Source: a virus. Taken from it: 24,616 bases of DNA. The notes under the pieces were generated by a model. It made no database searches. It was given only the letters and a program-made list of their open reading frames with translations, and was not told the origin of the DNA. Positions 1 through 6,434 of this stretch are shown here, piece after piece. The stretch's first letter is position 1, and each line of letters starts with the position of its first letter. The position numbers and the translations under genes are program-made. The stretch covers positions 1 to 24,616 of IMG/VR virus record IMGVR_UViG_3300025929_000047; one strand, 5' to 3'.

Positions 1-115
1 GCTCGTTCGCCTCGCGTGCCGTGGCCCGCCGAATGTCGGGCTCGCCGGTCACGGCCGCCAGGCGGGCGACGTCGACCCGGTTCGGGCCCGACACGAGGCA
101 CAGCACGGGCACCGG
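1..115 (-). pseudogene. Fragment of YbaK/EbsC-type aminoacyl-tRNA deacylase
   Basis: Read on the minus strand, this stretch encodes an internal piece with the sequence PVLCLVSGPNRVDVARL, followed by LAAVTGEPDIRRATAREANE. This fits the central strand and helix of the YbaK/EbsC editing domain, where an LVSG..RVD..KLA pattern precedes an R.A...E segment. The family hydrolyses mischarged aminoacyl-tRNAs. Third codon positions are almost all G or C in this frame up to about position 113. Beyond that the frame stays open but the protein stops resembling the family and the G/C bias falls. The N-terminal ~35 residues expected in the family are therefore missing. The gene continues off the left edge. 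It is probably host DNA next to a phage fragment, but a phage-borne copy cannot be excluded. Confidence 0.6.
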
Positions 116-124
116 CCCGTCACC

Positions 125-1588
125 GTGCTGGAGTGGAACGGCTGGGCCTACGACCCGGACGACTTCCGGGGGTTCCTGGCCGGTGATGAGGCCATGAAGT
201 CCATCACGGCCGTGAAGGCGGTCAGCGGGGCCGACGCGGGCGCGCTGGCCGGTGTCGACCTCCACGCGGTGTGGCGGCGGGCGTCGTCCACGGCGTCCCG
301 GGAACGCGGCTACATGCCGGCCCATGTGGCGCTGATGATCGAGAACGGCTTCAGCAAGATCGAGGACACGTGGTTCGGGCGGCGGTCGGACCTGGGCGGC
401 GACGACTCCGCGATCGACGCGGCGTTGGTGCGGCTGATGTGCGACGCGGGCGCGTCGCCGGAGGTGCTGGCCGAAGCGGTCATGTGCCGGCGGCTGCTCA
501 ACCGGGACACCGACAAGGTGGACCCGGCCAAGCGAACCGACTACGTGGTTCGGACCGTGCTGAACGTGACCGCGATGGCGAAGGCCGCGAACGCGGAGCG
601 GAATGAGCTGGCCGGCAAGATGCAGGCCATTCGGGACGCGCCCGTGGTGGTCGAGCCGACGCCGGAACCGGCCGCGCCCGTGAACGTTCCCGAACCGGTG
701 ACGCCGGCCGCGTTGACCGTCGTGCGGGAACGGGAGCCGGAGCCCCCGGCCGCCGGCACCACACCGGAGCCGGGGGAACCGGAGACTATCGCGCAAGGCT
801 CGCCCGTGCTGGACGTGCTGAATCAGCTTCTGATTCCCAAGAAGTTCCGGGAAGCGGGAGTGTCCACGATCGGAATGGAGCACCGCGACTACGGCGAGAA
901 CCAGAAAGGACGGCTGATCTTCCAGATTCCGGACGGTTTCCGCTGGGCTGGTTCGGGTCCGGCGCTGTATCGACCGGGCAAGCCGTTGAAAGCCGAATGG
1001 TACCGCAAGGACATTTTCGAGATTCCAAAGGGATTCCGCACCACTCTTGAACGGGACGCGATGATTCCATCGCGAACCGTGGGAAAGAACAAGGAGGAGT
1101 GGGAAGCCGTTATTTCCGAGTTGACGAGCCACTGGGAGCGGGATTCCAGCGGATCGGACTTGGCGACGGCGGTCAAGGAATGGCTTCGAGATTATCTGAT
1201 CGTGCACGCGGCGACCACGATCGAGGCGGAGGCTGTGGAGCTGAAACGCGCCTACATGATCGACACCGGGAACTGGGGAGCCAACGGCGCGACCCCCCGC
1301 GTGTTGATCCTGTTCAGCTCGTTCGCGGAGTACGTGTCCGCACAGCCAGGCGGCCGGCAGTACGCGGGCCGCGCGGCCCGCAACCTGGTCGACTATTTGC
1401 ACATGAAAGAGGTCCGGCCCCGACTGGCCGGGCCGGACGGCGTGGTTCGTCGCCGGACGAACTGGTTCGAAATCGAGGAGTCCCAGTTCACGATGGATGA
1501 CTGGGGCGCGGTGCTGGAAGCGGCACAGGACCGCATGACGTCCAGCGAGGAACGGCGGCTCCGTGCGATCAAGGGAGGCATGGCGTGA
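125..1588 (+). CDS. Putative primase/replication protein, 5' truncated
   Basis: This 487-residue product is readable from a GTG at 125, but that codon has no ribosome binding site. The protein appears to start inside a domain, so I regard the 5' end as missing. Residues ~20-155 resemble the helical region that follows the archaeo-eukaryotic-type primase/polymerase (AEP) domain in phage and plasmid replication proteins: a D-x-LW/VW segment, then WFGRRSD, then an A-L-V-R-L helix and a K-R-TDYVVRT segment. A Pro/Glu-rich linker (~175-225) leads to a C-terminal ~250-residue domain I do not recognise. No AEP catalytic residues are visible, as expected if the N-terminus is lost. The stop overlaps the next start (GTGA). 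An unrelated replication-associated protein remains possible. Confidence 0.5.
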   Translation: MLEWNGWAYDPDDFRGFLAGDEAMKSITAVKAVSGADAGALAGVDLHAVWRRASSTASRERGYMPAHVALMIENGFSKIEDTWFGRRSDLGGDDSAIDAALVRLMCDAGASPEVLAEAVMCRRLLNRDTDKVDPAKRTDYVVRTVLNVTAMAKAANAERNELAGKMQAIRDAPVVVEPTPEPAAPVNVPEPVTPAALTVVREREPEPPAAGTTPEPGEPETIAQGSPVLDVLNQLLIPKKFREAGVSTIGMEHRDYGENQKGRLIFQIPDGFRWAGSGPALYRPGKPLKAEWYRKDIFEIPKGFRTTLERDAMIPSRTVGKNKEEWEAVISELTSHWERDSSGSDLATAVKEWLRDYLIVHAATTIEAEAVELKRAYMIDTGNWGANGATPRVLILFSSFAEYVSAQPGGRQYAGRAARNLVDYLHMKEVRPRLAGPDGVVRRRTNWFEIEESQFTMDDWGAVLEAAQDRMTSSEERRLRAIKGGMA

Positions 1589-2325
1589 TCACGGTTGTGA
1601 ATGGTTACGCGGGCACGTGCGCCATGTGCTCTCTGCGTACAGACACATGGTGGTGTGGTACGGATTTCTACGCGTGCGTACACGCGGAATGCGCGGCCGC
1701 CCTGGCGAAGAGGTGCCCGGCCTTGATCGGCCGGGCACCGGCGGTTGTGGAAACTAGCTCGGTTCGACGCGGGGCGTACGCCCGACGAGCCGGCGGATCG
1801 GTAACCGCCCCGCTGTTTGTGCCGGCTCGATTCCCAGGCTACATCCGGCATGACGCGTGGTTGGCGTTGGCGGACACCTATGTGGGTCAGGTGGCGGTGC
1901 CGTGTGGCGGCAACGCGGGGCACGGTACAGCAGTGGTGCGGCGGTGGGAGTTGTTGACGGCGGTGGGGTTGCCGATCACCACGGCCGGCGCGCGGGCGGT
2001 TGGCGCGGCGCTGTTCGACCCAGATGGCATGGTGACGATGTCGTGGGGGTGGGGTGTGGAGCCCGGGCGGCCCTGGTTTACCACGTTGGACCAGGTGACG
2101 GAGTGGTGTTTGTGCGCTGGCTGTGGGATGTATGTGTGGCCTGGCCGGTGGGTGAGCAGCGACAAAAGGTGTCGGCTGTGCGTGGGGGACGCTGATGGAA
2201 GGGTGTGGCCGGATGAACCGGACTTCCCGGGAGGGGAGTTTGTCCCTGATGATATGAGGGATGACGTCCCGAAGGGGCGTACGAAACGAGTCCCCAAGGA
2301 GTTCAGCCGTGCCGAGCATGATTAA
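1585..2325 (+). CDS. Cysteine-rich putative zinc-binding protein
   Basis: This 246-residue protein starts at a GTG overlapping the previous stop, with GGGAGGC just upstream, so the two genes are probably translationally coupled. The N-terminus carries CAMC (residues 12-15) followed by WWCG, a further C at ~31, and C36 and C44. A second cluster near residues 172-200 has LCAGCG and then RCRLC with about 15 residues between them, typical of a zinc ribbon. The middle is rich in Gly, Ala and Val and contains no recognisable enzyme motif. I infer metal-dependent DNA or protein binding. No specific function is recognised. Its place behind the replication-like gene suggests an early role. Confidence 0.6.
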   Translation: MITVVNGYAGTCAMCSLRTDTWWCGTDFYACVHAECAAALAKRCPALIGRAPAVVETSSVRRGAYARRAGGSVTAPLFVPARFPGYIRHDAWLALADTYVGQVAVPCGGNAGHGTAVVRRWELLTAVGLPITTAGARAVGAALFDPDGMVTMSWGWGVEPGRPWFTTLDQVTEWCLCAGCGMYVWPGRWVSSDKRCRLCVGDADGRVWPDEPDFPGGEFVPDDMRDDVPKGRTKRVPKEFSRAEHD

Positions 2326-2467
2326 CAACACAACCGCGTTTCATCCGCTTCGGTGGATCGGGGGTGTCGCCGTGGCGCTGGCGGTGGCATACCTGTTGGG
2401 CCTGGGCGCGAACGCCCCAGCGGTGACGGCCCCACAGTGCGTGACGACGTCGCCGTCTAGTCGGTGA
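2309..2467 (+). CDS. Tiny single-span membrane protein
   Basis: This 52-residue product starts at GTG 2309, chosen because AAGGAG at 2296-2301 lies 7 bases upstream. ATG 2318 is an in-frame alternative. It overlaps the end of the preceding gene by 17 bases. One hydrophobic segment (WIGGVAVALAVAYLLGLGA, residues ~16-34) would span the membrane, leaving a short polar C-terminus with one Cys. No family is recognised. It is the last gene before the terminator at 2473-2500. Confidence 0.5.
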   Translation: MPSMINNTTAFHPLRWIGGVAVALAVAYLLGLGANAPAVTAPQCVTTSPSSR

Positions 2468-2472
2468 TGTGT

Positions 2473-2500
2473 GAAGCCGCCCGCGTGGCGGCTTCTCTCT
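2473..2500 (+). terminator. Rho-independent-like terminator
   Basis: GAAGCCGCC (2473-2481) pairs perfectly with GGCGGCTTC (2487-2495) around a 5-base loop, followed by a TCTCTCTC tract. It lies just after the stop of the tiny membrane protein and just before a promoter, so it separates two transcription units. The tail is pyrimidine-rich rather than pure T, which is common in high-GC genomes. Confidence 0.75.
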
Positions 2501-2518
2501 CACCTTCCAGCCCAACAC

Positions 2519-2547
2519 TTGACAAACCAAGCAACGCTGACTAGCGT
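2519..2547 (+). promoter_or_regulatory. SigA-type promoter of the regulator gene
   Basis: TTGACA (2519-2524) is separated by exactly 17 bases from TAGCGT (2542-2547). The consensus -35, optimal spacing and acceptable -10 make this a convincing housekeeping promoter. The start codon at 2572 is only ~25 bases downstream of the -10 box, which leaves room for AAAGGAG at 2556-2562. The -10 lies inside an inverted repeat. Confidence 0.75.
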
Positions 2548-2551
2548 TGCT
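2530..2551. promoter_or_regulatory. Palindromic operator overlapping the -10 box
   Basis: AGCAACGCT (2530-2538) and AGCGTTGCT (2543-2551) form a perfect 9-bp inverted repeat with a 4-base centre. It covers the promoter spacer and the -10 element, so a bound dimer would block RNA polymerase. The next gene encodes a zinc-ribbon/HTH protein, which makes autoregulation the simplest idea. I found no second exact copy in the window. Confidence 0.7.
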
Positions 2552-2571
2552 GACGAAAGGAGTTAAGCGCG

Positions 2572-2928
2572 ATGGCCGACAACCAGGCCGCAAGGCTGTG
2601 CCGGCGCTGCGGGAAGCCCATGACGGGCAGCAGGAACGCGGAGGCCGGCGAACGGAAGCACGTTTCCCGGGGCCTGTGCTCCGGCTGCTACTACGGCGTA
2701 CGCAACCGGGGTGAGCTGGGCATTTACCCACTCCTCCAGAACAACCGGGAGGAGATCGTGGCCGCGTTCGTGGCCGCACGCACAGCGGATCCGCAGATCA
2801 GCCAAGAGGACATCGCCCAGACGCTGGGAATCCAACGGACCACACTCGCGATGAACCTGCGTCGCGCCATCGAGTTGGGTGATCCACGGATCACCAATGA
2901 GAACGGGATTCTGGATATCGTTCAGTGA
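2572..2928 (+). CDS. Zinc-ribbon/helix-turn-helix DNA-binding regulator
   Basis: This 118-residue protein has CRRC (residues 10-13) and CSGC (36-39), spaced as in a four-Cys zinc ribbon. From ~residue 76 the ISQEDIAQTLGIQRTTLAMN stretch looks like a helix-turn-helix. Small proteins with this combination are common in actinophages and are assumed to bind DNA. The ATG is preceded by AAAGGAG at 2556-2562. The gene is the first of its transcript and sits directly behind a promoter with a palindromic operator, so it may control its own expression and that of the ParB-like gene 22 bases downstream. The DNA target is not known from the sequence. Confidence 0.7.
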   Translation: MADNQAARLCRRCGKPMTGSRNAEAGERKHVSRGLCSGCYYGVRNRGELGIYPLLQNNREEIVAAFVAARTADPQISQEDIAQTLGIQRTTLAMNLRRAIELGDPRITNENGILDIVQ

Positions 2929-2950
2929 AACACACCAAGGAGTATCGTCA

Positions 2951-3925
2951 GTGACCATGATTGCCAACCGGACCGCAACCGACATGCTTGGGGAGTTCGG
3001 GCTCAAGTTCGCTTCCCTGCCGCCGGGAGTGGAGCGCTACACCGTCACCATCGACGCGGAAACAGCCACACGGCTCCTCAACGCCAACGAGAACAACCGG
3101 CGGCTGAGTCAGACGTTGGCCGTGTCCTATGCCCGCATGATGGAGACCGAAGGCGGCTGGCCCTACGTCGGTGACCCGATCCGGGTCGACAAGAACGGCC
3201 GTCTTCTGGACGGCCAGCATCGCCTGAGGGCTGTTGAGTTGTGCGGTGTGCCGCTTGTGGTGGACATCATCCTGGGTTTGGAGCCTGAGACCCAGGACGT
3301 GATGGACACCAACTCCACCCGCAAGGCCACCCAGCAGGTTGCCATGGCGGATATCAAGCACGCCGTGGCGGCGGCCCCAGCGGCGCGTCTGCTCATGCGG
3401 TGGGGCTACAGCGACGATCCCAACATGGAGACGTGGGCGCTGGCGTCAGACCTGTACGCCCCGGCCCGCCCGGAGGTCACTCGCTGGTGCCGGGCGCACA
3501 AGGACGCGATTGAGCGTTCCGCCGGCCTGGCGTTCGCCGTGTTCAACGCGTCGGGCGTCAAGCCATCGGTGGCGGCGGCCGTCCACTTCCGGGCCGCGCG
3601 GATTGACGTGCACTGGGCAGACAAGTTCCTGTTCTACCTCCGCACGGGGGAGGACATGAGTGCCGGCAACCCGATTCTGTCGCTGCGCAACAAGCTCGTG
3701 CGGCAGAAGCGGGAATCGATCCGGGAGAAGGCGGACGATCAGCTGTACCACGTGTCGAACGCGTGGAACCTGTGGGTGGAGCGCAAGGCGAACCTGAAGC
3801 TTCAGCTTCCGCGCACGCCGATCAAGGCCGGCAGTGTGATCGCGCTGTCTCCCCGGATTCTCCTGGAGAAGCCGGGCGAGGGTGAGCGTTTCGTGTGGAC
3901 TCCGAAGGAGAAGGGCGAGAAGTGA
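2951..3925 (+). CDS. ParB-like (ParB/sulfiredoxin fold) protein
   Basis: This 324-residue protein starts at GTG 2951, chosen because AAGGAG at 2937-2942 lies 8 bases upstream. A longer in-frame form from 2879 would overlap the previous gene and lacks this signal. Residues ~30-125 match the ParB-like fold: a segment on the preferred arguments of the cell (VDKNGRLLDGQHRLRA, with DGQHRLRA at 87-94), then a QDVMDTNSTRKA segment. Phage members of this family have been annotated as ParB-like nucleases or transcription modulators. The remaining ~190 residues are helical and unassigned. The gene's stop overlaps the next GTG start. No ParA partner is visible, so genome partitioning is unlikely to be its only possible role. 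Confidence 0.75.
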   Translation: MTMIANRTATDMLGEFGLKFASLPPGVERYTVTIDAETATRLLNANENNRRLSQTLAVSYARMMETEGGWPYVGDPIRVDKNGRLLDGQHRLRAVELCGVPLVVDIILGLEPETQDVMDTNSTRKATQQVAMADIKHAVAAAPAARLLMRWGYSDDPNMETWALASDLYAPARPEVTRWCRAHKDAIERSAGLAFAVFNASGVKPSVAAAVHFRAARIDVHWADKFLFYLRTGEDMSAGNPILSLRNKLVRQKRESIREKADDQLYHVSNAWNLWVERKANLKLQLPRTPIKAGSVIALSPRILLEKPGEGERFVWTPKEKGEK

Positions 3926-4146
3926 CGACGGACATCACGCTGTCCGTCTTGGGCGTGATGCTGGTGACGCTCCCGTACGTGCGTTGGTACGTGCGGGAGC
4001 GTCGTCACGCTGAGGACAGGATCACGCACGCGGAGTTCATGGTGTGGCTGGACGCATTGGAGCGTGCCGGCCGGGAGCAGGCGCGGGACATTCGTACGGT
4101 GGTGATGGTGGCGCGGTATCGTCAACTCGTCAGTTCAAAGGGTTGA
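3922..4146 (+). CDS. Small N-terminally anchored membrane protein
   Basis: This 74-residue product starts at the GTG that overlaps the ParB-like gene's stop (GTGA). One hydrophobic segment (residues ~5-20, ITLSVLGVMLVTLPYV) is followed by a charged, probably helical tail facing the cytoplasm. No family is recognised. Its 3' end carries the TTGACA of the next promoter, and an unusually stable stem-loop lies inside the gene (3964-4008). Confidence 0.6.
   Translation: MTTDITLSVLGVMLVTLPYVRWYVRERRHAEDRITHAEFMVWLDALERAGREQARDIRTVVMVARYRQLVSSKG
3964..4008 (+). other. Long stem-loop inside a coding region
   Basis: GTGACGCTCCCGTACGT (3964-3980) can pair with 3989-4008 (ACGTGCGGGAGCGTCGTCAC), leaving an 8-base loop, one G-T type mismatch and a 3-base bulge. 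This is far stronger than ordinary coding sequence usually shows. There is no T-tract, so termination is not indicated. Confidence 0.5.
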
Positions 4147-4171
4147 CAAGCCGAAGTGAGTCGGGTAATCT
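4143..4171 (+). promoter_or_regulatory. SigA-type promoter of the recombination operon
   Basis: TTGACA (4143-4148) and TAATCT (4166-4171) are separated by 17 bases. The -35 overlaps the stop codon of the preceding gene. The expected transcript start (~4178) leaves a leader of about 30 bases carrying AAAGGAGG at 4193-4200. This is the last strong promoter seen before Lsr2, so it may drive the whole run of genes from 4207 to 9204. Confidence 0.75.
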
Positions 4172-4206
4172 TCTTGTTGTCAGGAACGCACCAAAGGAGG
4201 CACCCG

Positions 4207-4587
4207 ATGACCGCCACCGTCGAAACCGTCATCGACTCCCCCGAGTTCGTTTTCCGTTACCGGGTGGACGACATCCTGAACGCGGAATTCATGGACTACG
4301 CGGAGACCGACCTGACGGGTCCGGCAGTGAAGGTCCTGGGCCGACTCCTCACGGAAGAATGGCACCAGCGCGGGCACCGGATGATCCCAATTCGGCTCGA
4401 ACTGTTCAACCGCCTTTACGAAAGGGAGAACCGGATCAGCCCCGCCGTTCTCCCGGATCCCGTCACCTCAAATGAAGTATGGGATCTGGCAGTGGCACGG
4501 CTGGAATTCGACGACATCGTGGTTGAAGCCGGACTCACCCGCGAATACGCCACATTCGTTCGAGCACAGCCGGACTACAACCAGTAA
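4207..4587 (+). CDS. Hypothetical phage protein
   Basis: This 126-residue protein starts at ATG 4207, 6 bases after a near-perfect AAAGGAGG (4193-4200). It is the first gene behind a strong promoter and should be well expressed. The sequence is soluble and acidic-to-neutral, with helical stretches such as LTGPAVKVLGRLLTEEWHQR, and no Cys cluster or membrane segment. I do not recognise the family. Being first in an early operon whose later genes are DNA enzymes, it may act early on the host or on phage DNA, but nothing in the sequence proves that. Confidence 0.65.
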   Translation: MTATVETVIDSPEFVFRYRVDDILNAEFMDYAETDLTGPAVKVLGRLLTEEWHQRGHRMIPIRLELFNRLYERENRISPAVLPDPVTSNEVWDLAVARLEFDDIVVEAGLTREYATFVRAQPDYNQ

Positions 4588-4595
4588 GGAAAACC

Positions 4596-4991
4596 GTGAG
4601 CAACAGCTGGCATCACGCGGTGTCCGCCTCACACAAGTGGGGCGGCACTCCGCATGACTATCTGAAAATCGAAGAGTTCATCGACGGCAGCAAAGCCGCG
4701 ATGGGCGACGTCCGGCACCGTGCCCTCTACCATCACACGGCCGGCGTGTTCCTGGTGGAAAGGATCTTCGGACCCACCATCACCATCGTCAAGCGCAACG
4801 GCACCGGAACCTACGAAGTGCCCACCCGCGAAATCGCGGAACGGCACATCGTGGAAGACCTGGGCTACATTCCGTCCCCGTCCGACTGGCTGACCCGCAT
4901 GGACGTTCAGCCGTGGATGGGCGGCCGACTGTCCCGCTACGTCGGCCGTGAGGACTTCCTCACCGTCACCATTCAGGAAGGCAAGAAGTGA
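4596..4991 (+). CDS. DUF6915-like phage protein
   Basis: This 131-residue protein starts at GTG 4596, with AAGGA at 4586-4590 overlapping the previous stop. The pattern SxWHHAVSxxxKWGG, DYLKIEEFIDGSK, RHRALYHHTAGVF, ERIFGPTI, HIVEDLGYIPSPSDWL and QPWM matches a small conserved phage/bacterial family that I know as DUF6915. That family has many conserved His and Trp residues and no established function. The clustered histidines (HH near residue 6, RHRALYHH near 41-48) could bind metal. The stop overlaps the next start (GTGA), so it is probably co-translated with the acidic protein. Confidence 0.7.
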   Translation: MSNSWHHAVSASHKWGGTPHDYLKIEEFIDGSKAAMGDVRHRALYHHTAGVFLVERIFGPTITIVKRNGTGTYEVPTREIAERHIVEDLGYIPSPSDWLTRMDVQPWMGGRLSRYVGREDFLTVTIQEGKK

Positions 4992-5518
4992 CCAAGTCGG
5001 ACACGTTCGAAGGGCGTCCCATCACCGGGGATCTCAGTTACCGCGACTACACCGCCGTGGAACAGTGGGACCGTACCCGGTTCCTGGAACTGCTGGACGC
5101 CGTGCTCACCGCGCCCGACGTGGCGGCCGTCCGGTGGCGTCAGTGGGTCCCGTCGTTCAACGACGGTGACCCGTGCGAGTTCACCATGGGTGAGTTCTAC
5201 CTCAAGCCGGCCAGTCTGCCGGACGCCACGGCGGACCCGGACGACCCGGAAGACGACGCGGACGAAGACATCTACGACGACGACGACACCGAATATGGCG
5301 ACGGGTTCCGCGACGCGAACAACCTGTCCCGCGCCTGGGACGACGCCACGTGCAAGTACGTGGACCTCCCGAACCCACACCCCGGCGCGGAACCGCTCCG
5401 GGAGCTGAACCGCAACTCCGGACACTTCGAATCCGTAATCCGGGAGAGCTTCGGGGACCACGCCATCGTCACCGCGACCCGCGACGGATTTAACGTGGAG
5501 TTCTACGAGCATGACTGA
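4988..5518 (+). CDS. Acidic hypothetical protein
   Basis: This 176-residue protein starts at GTG 4988, overlapping the previous stop. An aromatic-rich N-terminal part (RWRQWVPSF, CEFTMGEFYL) is followed by a strongly acidic stretch at ~residues 79-103, a near-continuous run of Asp and Glu, and then a C-terminal part ending in GFNVEFYEHD. Acidic tracts can mimic DNA or bind basic proteins, but that is inference. No family is recognised. It overlaps the nuclease gene by 8 bases. Confidence 0.65.
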   Translation: MTKSDTFEGRPITGDLSYRDYTAVEQWDRTRFLELLDAVLTAPDVAAVRWRQWVPSFNDGDPCEFTMGEFYLKPASLPDATADPDDPEDDADEDIYDDDDTEYGDGFRDANNLSRAWDDATCKYVDLPNPHPGAEPLRELNRNSGHFESVIRESFGDHAIVTATRDGFNVEFYEHD

Positions 5519-6404
5519 TGTCAGCGCAGACCACGGCCGGGTTCCGGCCCGGTCGTGGTCGGTGTCCCAATCGCACGCCATGGCGGAATGCCCACGCGCC
5601 TGGTGGTTCCGGTACGTGGCCGCCGCGACGCCGGCACAGGCGCGCCCGGTGAAGCAACTCATCGGCTCCGCCATCCATGCCGGCCTGGAAGCCGCGTACC
5701 GGGCGGCGAAGGCCAACACGTCGTGGACCGGGCGCACCATGGCCGACACGTACGGACTGGCGGCCCTGGCGGCGTTCAACGCCTACTGGGACGCCAACGG
5801 GACCGGTGTTCGCGAGTACGAACGCGAAGACGCGGAACGGCTATTGCTGGAACTGCTGGACGTGCTGACCGTTCCCCGCGCCTGGGAAATCCTCGGGGTG
5901 GAGGAGAGGTTCAGTCTCCGCTTGCTCCCTCAGGACGACATGCCGCCGGCCACCGTGCACGGTGTGATGGACCTGGTGTTCAACACCAGCGTGGCGGACA
6001 AGAGGTCCATTCACATTCGGGACTGGAAGTTGGGGCCGGTGCCGACGAACGAGACGGAGCTACAGCGCAACACGCAACTGTGCACGTACGCGGCGGCGGC
6101 CGTGCACCGCTGGCCGTGGGTCAAACGGATCACGGTCGGCCTGTACTCGATCCGGGAGCGCCGCGAGATCAGCACGGAACTGCATTCGGACTCGATCGAG
6201 CACGCGGCGAAGGAACTGGCCTATGACGCGGAAACGGCCCGGTTGCGGGCCGAACGCAAGTGGGTGGAGCCGACGAAGGGCGAGCACTGCGGCGGCTGTC
6301 GGTTCCGGTCCTACTGCCCGGTCACGGAGCGGATGAAGTCACCAGTCGTAGATGGTGTCGACGTCAAGGGGGAACGCGCTCGACTGGCCGCGTTGCTTCG
6401 CTGA
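5511..6404 (+). CDS. PD-(D/E)XK exonuclease, Cas4/RecB-like
   Basis: This 297-residue protein has the Cas4/AddB/RecB-nuclease layout. An N-terminal Cys (C27 in ECPRAWWFRYV) is followed by GSAIHAGLE with H56, then G-V-M-D (D154) and RDWK (D171, K173) as the D...DxK catalytic core, and a downstream Q-x-CTYAAA helix (Q ~188). The C-terminus has C260, C263 and C269 in CGGCRFRSYC. Together with C27 these four Cys are placed to hold a [4Fe-4S] cluster, as in Cas4. The expected role is metal-dependent exonuclease processing of DNA ends during phage recombination or replication. There are no CRISPR repeats or Cas1/Cas2, so a CRISPR role is not supported. The UvrD-like helicase follows directly, an AddB/RecB-like pairing. 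Confidence 0.85.
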   Translation: MTDVSADHGRVPARSWSVSQSHAMAECPRAWWFRYVAAATPAQARPVKQLIGSAIHAGLEAAYRAAKANTSWTGRTMADTYGLAALAAFNAYWDANGTGVREYEREDAERLLLELLDVLTVPRAWEILGVEERFSLRLLPQDDMPPATVHGVMDLVFNTSVADKRSIHIRDWKLGPVPTNETELQRNTQLCTYAAAAVHRWPWVKRITVGLYSIRERREISTELHSDSIEHAAKELAYDAETARLRAERKWVEPTKGEHCGGCRFRSYCPVTERMKSPVVDGVDVKGERARLAALLR

Positions 6405-6434
6405 GAATCCGTTACACACCAAGGAGTGCACACC

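Noticed and set aside
1393-2331. Open frame of ~312 codons on the minus strand opposite the Cys-rich gene
   Set aside because: Pro/His/Arg-rich product typical of a shadow frame; the plus-strand gene has coupled starts and zinc motifs.
2951-3925. ParB of a plasmid-type partition system
   Set aside because: No ParA gene and no parS-like cluster nearby; phage ParB-like proteins often have other roles.
4973-5779. Open frame of ~268 codons on the minus strand opposite the acidic protein and nuclease
   Set aside because: The Val-rich run mirrors the Asp/Glu codons of the plus strand. No independent support.
5511-6404. CRISPR-associated Cas4
   Set aside because: The fold and four Cys match, but there are no CRISPR repeats or other cas genes. 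A phage recombination nuclease is the simpler reading.
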